Positions 12,919 through 18,754 of a stretch of DNA of 18,754 nucleotides are shown here, piece by piece. Below the pieces are notes generated by a model that had not been told where the DNA came from, made no database searches, and saw nothing but the letters and a program-made list of their open reading frames with translations. Every line of letters begins with the position of its first letter. Within the stretch, counting starts at the first letter, position 1. The DNA lies in assembly GCA_014799765.1 (NCBI GenBank), contig JAAVHK010000038.1, positions 15,839 through 34,592 on the forward strand, written 5' to 3'. The position numbers and the translations under genes were made by a program. The DNA comes from Ruminococcus sp. GTDB lineage: Bacteria; Bacillota; Clostridia; Oscillospirales; Ruminococcaceae.

Positions 12919-15183
12919 TTATTTTAATAAAGTTTTCATAAATTCAGAAGTTGTCGGGAGTTTGTCAGCACTTAAAAGCTGGAGACCAACAAGCTGAATA
13001 GCAAGAGCATCTTCAGGAGATATTCCGTTGCCATGGTCTACAACGTCAGCGGCATCAATGTTTTCAATCTTGTAGTCGTCCGGATTTGCGACAGCCTGCA
13101 TAATAAGTACAGCATCTGCTAAACTTACTTCGCCGTCACCGTTAGCATCACCGGCTAATATTTTTGAACTGTCTGTAGGCTTTTCGGAAGAAGAACCAAG
13201 GCTGATTTTAACAGGTTTATCAATAGATGTTTCAGTTTTGCTGTCCCATACATTTGACCACCATATCTGCATTTCAGCAGTTTTTATATAAGATGTGAGT
13301 GTTGAAATATCAACTGTAAGTTCAAGTTTACCGTTCTGACCGATATTACCTTCCCAGTCTAATGAAGTCCATTCGTCGATTTCATAGCAGAAACCACCGC
13401 CGACAGATGCACCTGGTGTACCCTCAATTGTAAATGTAAGGGTTTTTTCGCCGTTGAGAGTAAGCGGAAGTTTTACAACTTCAAATTCAAAGTCATCCGG
13501 TACTGCTGTAGTTGTAGTAGTGGTTGTTGTACTGCCGTTTCCGGAAGTAGTCTGTGTGGTAGTTGTTGTAACAGTCGGCTTAGGCTTTCCGGTATCTTCA
13601 ACAAGTACACCCTTATTTACTATAGCAGCCTTTGTAACAGAAGTCTGACCATTAGCCCTTATAATAACGCTGTTAAGGCTTGAAACATTACCGTTATTCT
13701 TTTCCCATGCTGTTTTGATGTCGTCAGCGGAGAAGTAGGCGATACCGTTCTTATCGTCTATGTAGTAGGGTTTAACAGTAGTCCAGCCACCCCATTCAGC
13801 GTCCATGAAAGCAAGTTCAGGGTCACCGCCTTTGTACTGTACGGCAATATCCTTGCCTTCAAATTCGGAGAACTTTATAATCTGAGCAGGTGAACCCTCT
13901 TTACCTTCAACGCCACTGTCATAATCTCCGGCAGTGTTTTTAATTTCAGTACCCTTTGAAATATCATCATGTGTATACTGTTTCTGAGTTGTGAAGTCGC
14001 TTGCACCCCATACTATAGAATCGTCAGCGTGTACAGCCATCATAGCATCTACTACCTGACCGGAATCTTCATACCATGTATTAGTGTCTCTGTTGAGGTA
14101 GTCGTGTGCTTCGGACTGGTCTGAATTGCCCCTTGCATCGTTATCCCACAGTACGCACGGGAAACCGTAACTCTTTGCAAGTGAAATGTATGCTGTAGCC
14201 CATTCGCAACGAGCCTCTGTGTTATTGAAGTTTGAGGCACTGAACTCACCGAGAATAACCGGTATATTGTTATCAATGAAAGTTTTACGGATATTCTTGA
14301 GAATGCCTTCGAGGTCTGTGGCGTATGTTTCGGAGAATGTATCGTGATTACCGTCACCCATACAGAAATCATAAGGCGAATAAGCGTGTACAGAAGCGGC
14401 TACATATGGGTCATTCGGAATTTTAAGACCGGACATCATATTAATGTCGCTACCTGATGCACAGTATGGCGGACACGATAAAAGTCTTGTATCCTTATAC
14501 GGTGATTCAACACTTCTTACGGTGTCCACGAAATCCTGATTAAGTTTGTTTACAACCTCAAAAAGTTTTTCAACAGGTGCAGACGGTGCTAACCACCATT
14601 CGTAATCTGTACCGGCAGCACGAGGTTCGTTCATACCCTCAAAAATAAGGTGCTGGTCATAATCTTTAAACTCTTCGGCAATCTGTTTCCAGATGTTCTT
14701 CAGCTGTGCGGACATTTCTTCATAAGCCGTATCAAAATCAGGTCTGTTAATCCATTCTTCGTGGTGGATATTAAGTATAACATACATATCGTTCTTGTAG
14801 CAGTAGTCAACTACTTCACGTACACGAGCCATCCATGCAGGGTCAATCTTGCCGGAAGCATCGAGGTGATTATACCACGTTGTGGGAAGACGTACAGTAT
14901 TGAAACCTTTAGCCTTTACAGCGTCGAAAGTTTCCTGAGTAGCTTTCGGGTTACCCCATGCGATTTCGGAATCAAGACCGGATTTACCTACTGCGTCGAG
15001 TGAGTTACCATAGTTCCAGCCGATTTTCATATTCTGTGTGATTTCAAAAGCCGTCATAACGTCGTCAACAGCTTCGGCTGACATCTTGTCATTGAGCGGT
15101 GCGAAATTAAGTGCGGACATCATGCATACAGCAGCTGCCGAAAGGCTTACTATACGCTTGAATCCTTTTGATTTATTGTACAT
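12919..15183 (-). CDS. Secreted GH5 glycanase with two accessory modules and a dockerin
   Basis: A 754-residue cellulosomal endoglucanase-type enzyme. The start at 15183 is set by GGAGGG eight bases upstream; an ATG at 15234 has no such site. Signal peptide about 1-38 (basic start, hydrophobic core, then MSAEA). GH5 catalytic domain about 45-390: IGWNYGNSLDA, ILNIHHEEW, acid/base E186 in FEGMNEP, H266 in SVHAY, nucleophile E313 in ILGEF, then VLWDND. About 391-530 is an all-beta module, probably carbohydrate-binding, of a type I do not recognise. A Thr-rich linker (533-561) follows, then a second beta module (about 563-664) rich in Trp, also probably a CBM. The dockerin at about 675-740 has a canonical first calcium loop (DANGDGEVSLAD) and a 13-residue second loop (DVVDHGNGISPED). 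It would act outside the cell on cellulose or beta-glucan, attached to a scaffoldin. Monocistronic: own promoter and terminator. Confidence 0.94.
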   Translation of the reverse strand: MYNKSKGFKRIVSLSAAAVCMMSALNFAPLNDKMSAEAVDDVMTAFEITQNMKIGWNYGNSLDAVGKSGLDSEIAWGNPKATQETFDAVKAKGFNTVRLPTTWYNHLDASGKIDPAWMARVREVVDYCYKNDMYVILNIHHEEWINRPDFDTAYEEMSAQLKNIWKQIAEEFKDYDQHLIFEGMNEPRAAGTDYEWWLAPSAPVEKLFEVVNKLNQDFVDTVRSVESPYKDTRLLSCPPYCASGSDINMMSGLKIPNDPYVAASVHAYSPYDFCMGDGNHDTFSETYATDLEGILKNIRKTFIDNNIPVILGEFSASNFNNTEARCEWATAYISLAKSYGFPCVLWDNDARGNSDQSEAHDYLNRDTNTWYEDSGQVVDAMMAVHADDSIVWGASDFTTQKQYTHDDISKGTEIKNTAGDYDSGVEGKEGSPAQIIKFSEFEGKDIAVQYKGGDPELAFMDAEWGGWTTVKPYYIDDKNGIAYFSADDIKTAWEKNNGNVSSLNSVIIRANGQTSVTKAAIVNKGVLVEDTGKPKPTVTTTTTQTTSGNGSTTTTTTTTAVPDDFEFEVVKLPLTLNGEKTLTFTIEGTPGASVGGGFCYEIDEWTSLDWEGNIGQNGKLELTVDISTLTSYIKTAEMQIWWSNVWDSKTETSIDKPVKISLGSSSEKPTDSSKILAGDANGDGEVSLADAVLIMQAVANPDDYKIENIDAADVVDHGNGISPEDALAIQLVGLQLLSADKLPTTSEFMKTLLK

Positions 15184-15238
15184 TTCCAGTACCCTCCATA
15201 ATTCAAATTTTTTAATAACATAATTATATGCCAATCTA

Positions 15239-15267
15239 ATTTTATCATATTAGTAGAAAAAAGTCAA
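15239..15267 (-). promoter_or_regulatory. Promoter of the GH5-dockerin gene
   Basis: The minus strand carries TTGACT (15262-15267), a 17-bp spacer ending in TGA, and TAAAAT (15239-15244). The predicted start is about 50 bases before the ATG at 15183. From 15268 to 15414 the sequence is AT-rich and I see no gene, repeat or clear operator. Confidence 0.8.
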
Positions 15268-15409
15268 TACAATATGTGCATTTTCTACAAATTACGACGT
15301 ACAAATTTAACGGTTATATTTTGGCAATATTGTATAAATATTTTTCAATAAAGAATCCGTAAAAATTATCTGAATTTTAATAACAAAAATATTTTAATAA
15401 TATAATCGT

Positions 15410-15445
15410 GGGAAAAATTCCCCTGCCGGTATGACAGAGGAATTT
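15410..15445 (-). terminator. Terminator of the YfhO-family gene
   Basis: Arms AAATTCCTCTGTC and GGCAGGGGAATTT on the minus strand (15433-15445 and 15415-15427) form a 13-bp stem with two G-U pairs and a 5-nt loop, followed by a short T run. It lies seven bases past the gene's stop. Confidence 0.8.
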
Positions 15446-15451
15446 ATTTAA

Positions 15452-18400
15452 TTATTCTTCGTCTTTTTGGTCTGTTTCTGCTTCGTCGTCGGATTCGTCA
15501 TTATTATCGGGCTTTTTCTGGACGAGTTCCTGTTCAGCTACCGCACCTTTAGTCCTGATAATCTGTACTTTTTTCTTTCCGGATTCTTCATTGTCTGCTG
15601 ATTCCGGATTTTCCTTTTCTTTACGGATTGCTATGAGAACTTCATTATTCTTTTTGTCGTACATATAGAAAAGTACAATTATTCCGATACCAAGAATAAG
15701 GGTAAACATACCGAGATTGAAACCAGGAGGTGTATACTTCATAGTGATAGTATGTTCACCGGCAGGAAGTTTAAGTCCGATAGTTGATTCAAGTGCTATT
15801 ACTGTACCGGTGTCAATGTCGGAGTTGTTCTGGTAACGTACAGTGCCGTCTTCGTTCTTGATTTCCGTTATAAGATTATTGGCTTTTTTGCCGTCAATTT
15901 TGAGTGTCCAGCCTTTTTCATACGGAATTGTAGTAAATAACATCTGTCCTTCAGCGATATTTACAGTACCTTCAAGATACCTGTCGTTTGATACTTCTGT
16001 ATCAACTACAAACTGATGTTGTTTAAGCTGTTCAATGTCATTGTGGAATGCTTCATAATCGAGGTTGTAAAGCTGTAAACCGCCATTCTCTTTGAACATG
16101 AAGTGTTCGTTAGAACCCACATAATTGGCACTGCCCTCAGTTTTCGTTATTGTGAAACGTACTTCTATTTCCGTACCGGCATCATACGAACCAAGCCTTA
16201 CAATAGGTCTTATGTGGTCTTTGAGGTAGTTTCCGTATTCCTGATGATTGTAGTAATTGCCGTTTTCGTCCTTGTCGGTGGATACCCATATATTTACGCC
16301 CTTATAGAAATCACTGTCTATGTGCATATATACAGGACCGTCATAAAGTGTCGTGATATGCATATTTACAACAGGGTCAATGGCGTTCGGGAGTGCGTCA
16401 TAAGCGTGGTGTACCTTACTCTGAATTACATTGCCGTTTTCGTCGGTAGGTGAATAAATACTGTGTCTGACTTGATTCGGGTCAAATACGGAGTCGCCCT
16501 CATATGCTTCCGGTTCGATACGCTTGTAATATTCCTTGAAACCGTTTATAGTAATAGCACCTGTTTCGGAAGTCTGGAAATCTGTATTTCCTGTAAGCGT
16601 ACTGAGGAAAATATTCATGCTGTTGAACTGGTTATCATTGCCGAGATGTCCTAACATGAGTAATTCTTCACTTGCACCGTATGCGATTGAAAGTGCGTCC
16701 TTGTTTTCGTAGATGTCAAGTGTAGTTTCATTGCCGTTGTTGTTGATATAGGTTGTTTCGGTTACTTTTTCGTAGAACGGGTCAAGAAGTGAACGGTTGC
16801 CGGAATTTCTGTTAGGGTCATCGACTACATACTTTATACCTAAAAGCGAATCCGCAACGACGTTATTTCCCTTGTACTGTGTTTCATAACTCTGTGTGAA
16901 GTAACCTAAAGCGTCGGCGAAATTGATTGCCTTGGCGTTCATTACGGAACTTGAATGCGATATACCTTTAAGACCGTATGCGAGATTATCATTTACACAA
17001 CGCTGATATGTCTTTTCTGAACGGTAGAAGCCGTCGTCATAATCTTCAAGATAATTCACAACGTCCGGAGCTGACATTATTTCGTCATATGTGGATTTGT
17101 CGGAATATGCAACTTCCTTGTTAATCTTTTTGAAAGTGTCGTAAGCGTTATAACCAGCCTCGAAGAATACGAGACACGCAACTGCTATTGACATCGCATT
17201 TTTTGCAGTTTTTTTCTTGGCGTTACTGTAGAAGTACAGATAGATAAGATATACCGCCGCAAGAAGCGTACCGAAAACAAGCGTACCTAACCATAATTCC
17301 TCGTGGGTGTCACTGTGATATGTTTCAGTGGTCTTGTATGGTACTGTTGCGACGTATTTGTATTTATCCTGATTGTAGTTGTATTTCGGCATACGTTCGT
17401 TGAAGAACGCTACAAGAATAGCTATTCCGGCGAAAACTCCTACAGCGTGTCCTACCGGAAGTTTATAACCGTCGAGATTAGAGAACGCTTCACAAGCCAT
17501 TGCAACAAATATGAACGATACAAGGAATGAATATCTGTATGGCAACCAGTTAGGGTCTTGTCCGCCGTGCCATAACATATTTATCGGCTTTACGTACATA
17601 CTTGTAATCATTATGATTGTAAGAAGTCCGTAACCTATTTTGCGATTGGTCTTGATTTTCTTGTTCATGAAGAACAACGGTAAAAGTGTAAGAGTAAGCA
17701 CACCGCAGTAAATTTCCGGTCTGCCGTACATTCTTGAACCCTCGTCAACGTTTACTGAATAGTACTGGTTCGGTAACATTATTGATATTAATTCCAGTAA
17801 CTCAAACATATGTTTATAACTGAAATCCGGTTCGGAGAAGTTGAATTTACCGTTTGAAAGTCCGTTATAAACCGGCAGTATCATGAATATACTGCACATT
17901 AACACTACAACAGTAGACAGACCCATTCTTACGAAAGTCCTGAAATACTCACCGGCATTCTTGAATTTGCGTTTTGTGCCGAAAAACAGATAGTAGAAGA
18001 AGTATATCGCTACAAAAATAGCAATCATGTAGCCGATATAAAATTCTGCTACGAACATTACGGCAAGCGGAATTATATAATTCAGTTTTCTGCCGTCGTC
18101 GATAAGGTACTCTACACCAAGTATTATAAGTGGCAGGAATACAGGACCGTCAATCCACATAGGGTCAATGAGCTGTATTGCAACGTAACTCATAAGAGCG
18201 TACATTGTCGAAAATATTATTGATTGCATTGCCGGTACATTTTTCGATTTCTGTGCGTATATACAGAAAGTAAGTCCTGCTGTACCGACTTTACATAACT
18301 GCATAATCATCATGGCTTCAAGGAGCATACTTCTCGGCATGAGAATGACTATCAGTGTAAAGGGACTTGCAAGGTAGTAACCAGTTATACCCATAAATTC

Positions 18401-18691
18401 ACCGGAGAGGTTACGGCTCCAGTTATAGAACACACTGCCGTCACCCCAGAATGCGTCACGGATAGCTTCAAAGTAGTAGATATACTGTCCGTTTAAGTCG
18501 AGGGCGAGTACAGAGCGTTCATTGAATGGGTAGATGCCGAAAAAGGCATACGCTATGAGTGTAAGCAGAGCAGGTATCAGAAATGCTAATACGTAATAAA
18601 GTGGTTTATACTTCACTTTGGTCTTGGACGCTATCACATCTGATGCGGTAAATGCCGGCTTCTGCTTTGAGCCGGTTTTTGATTTTGACAA
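15452..18691 (-). CDS. YfhO-family large membrane protein (GT-C-like)
   Basis: 1079 residues. After a basic N-terminus the chain has a first membrane helix at about 31-52, then an outer loop with ALDLNGQYIYYF and the family signature around NWSRNLSGEFMGITGYYLASPF. About eleven or twelve further helices run to about residue 510, followed by a long extracytoplasmic beta-rich region (about 530-985), a last helix (about 990-1012, GMFTLILGIGIIVLFYMY) and a charged tail (1013-1079) rich in K, then D and E. YfhO proteins resemble GT-C glycosyltransferases using lipid-linked sugars; in Firmicutes members are linked to sugar decoration of cell-wall polymers such as lipoteichoic acid. The common length is nearer 850-900, so the tail and outer region are large. 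The start is TTG at 18691: AGGAGG lies eight bases upstream and no in-frame ATG is near. Its promoter is not clear in the last 63 bases. Confidence 0.88.
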   Translation of the reverse strand: MSKSKTGSKQKPAFTASDVIASKTKVKYKPLYYVLAFLIPALLTLIAYAFFGIYPFNERSVLALDLNGQYIYYFEAIRDAFWGDGSVFYNWSRNLSGEFMGITGYYLASPFTLIVILMPRSMLLEAMMIMQLCKVGTAGLTFCIYAQKSKNVPAMQSIIFSTMYALMSYVAIQLIDPMWIDGPVFLPLIILGVEYLIDDGRKLNYIIPLAVMFVAEFYIGYMIAIFVAIYFFYYLFFGTKRKFKNAGEYFRTFVRMGLSTVVVLMCSIFMILPVYNGLSNGKFNFSEPDFSYKHMFELLELISIMLPNQYYSVNVDEGSRMYGRPEIYCGVLTLTLLPLFFMNKKIKTNRKIGYGLLTIIMITSMYVKPINMLWHGGQDPNWLPYRYSFLVSFIFVAMACEAFSNLDGYKLPVGHAVGVFAGIAILVAFFNERMPKYNYNQDKYKYVATVPYKTTETYHSDTHEELWLGTLVFGTLLAAVYLIYLYFYSNAKKKTAKNAMSIAVACLVFFEAGYNAYDTFKKINKEVAYSDKSTYDEIMSAPDVVNYLEDYDDGFYRSEKTYQRCVNDNLAYGLKGISHSSSVMNAKAINFADALGYFTQSYETQYKGNNVVADSLLGIKYVVDDPNRNSGNRSLLDPFYEKVTETTYINNNGNETTLDIYENKDALSIAYGASEELLMLGHLGNDNQFNSMNIFLSTLTGNTDFQTSETGAITINGFKEYYKRIEPEAYEGDSVFDPNQVRHSIYSPTDENGNVIQSKVHHAYDALPNAIDPVVNMHITTLYDGPVYMHIDSDFYKGVNIWVSTDKDENGNYYNHQEYGNYLKDHIRPIVRLGSYDAGTEIEVRFTITKTEGSANYVGSNEHFMFKENGGLQLYNLDYEAFHNDIEQLKQHQFVVDTEVSNDRYLEGTVNIAEGQMLFTTIPYEKGWTLKIDGKKANNLITEIKNEDGTVRYQNNSDIDTGTVIALESTIGLKLPAGEHTITMKYTPPGFNLGMFTLILGIGIIVLFYMYDKKNNEVLIAIRKEKENPESADNEESGKKKVQIIRTKGAVAEQELVQKKPDNNDESDDEAETDQKDEE

Positions 18692-18754
18692 TTTTATGCC
18701 TCCTTTTCTAAGGGGAAAGATTTTGGAATATAGCTTTATAAGCGGTAATCCCCT
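18692..18754 (-). other. 5' leader of the YfhO-family gene, cut by the window edge
   Basis: Holds the ribosome site AAAAGGAGG. AGGGGA (18711-18716) and TCCCCT (18749-18754) are complementary and could close a stem around about 32 bases in the leader RNA; the right arm touches the window edge, so the structure cannot be judged further. Confidence 0.35.

Noticed and set aside
13500..13600. Threonine-codon repeat tract that also gives a valine-rich open frame on the plus strand
   Set aside because: It is the Thr-rich linker of the GH5 enzyme; the opposite frame is a shadow with no ribosome site and low-complexity sequence.

Overview
The window looks like the chromosome of a low-GC, Gram-positive, anaerobic, fibre-degrading Clostridia member, most likely Ruminococcus-like (Oscillospiraceae). 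The evidence is a secreted GH5 glycanase ending in a dockerin, an NfnAB-type bifurcating transhydrogenase pair, a T-box in front of thrS, strong AGGAGG ribosome binding sites and consensus sigma-A promoters. Genus is an inference from gene content. I saw no tRNA, rRNA, CRISPR array, transposase or phage gene.

Layout. On the plus strand, positions 1-750 hold a terminator and a two-gene unit (small three-helix membrane protein plus Cro/CI-type regulator) behind a promoter flanked by two TTGACAA/TTGTCAA palindromes. Everything after that is on the minus strand. Reading downstream (high to low coordinates): a YfhO-family membrane protein (18691-15452); the GH5-dockerin enzyme (15183-12919) with its own promoter and terminator; a DUF3877-like gene broken by one in-frame TAG (12781-12248); a tightly packed seven-gene run (12084-5778) with alpha/beta hydrolase, two stand-alone membrane proteins, a membrane-anchored MurF-like ligase, a D-Ala-D-Ala ligase, a hexapeptide acetyltransferase and a LysR-type regulator; nfnA-nfnB (5699-3470) from their own promoter; and a threonine T-box unit (3437-790) carrying an unknown 125-residue gene and thrS.

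How they fit together. The seven-gene run reads as a cell-envelope operon: Ddl makes D-Ala-D-Ala and the MurF-like enzyme attaches it to the peptidoglycan precursor. Its most unusual part is that the N-terminal membrane domain of the MurF-like protein occurs three times in tandem, twice as a free protein without the ligase, with stop/start overlaps and a near-identical DNA segment at the 5' ends of two copies that suggests gene conversion. NfnAB balances NADH, NADPH and ferredoxin in fermentation. ThrS expression is set by uncharged tRNA-Thr through the T-box. The GH5 enzyme would be docked to a cellulosome scaffold outside the cell.

All recognised promoters share a 17-bp spacer and a TG motif just before the -10. 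All intact genes end in TAA or TGA; the only TAG among recognised genes is the one interrupting the DUF3877-like gene.
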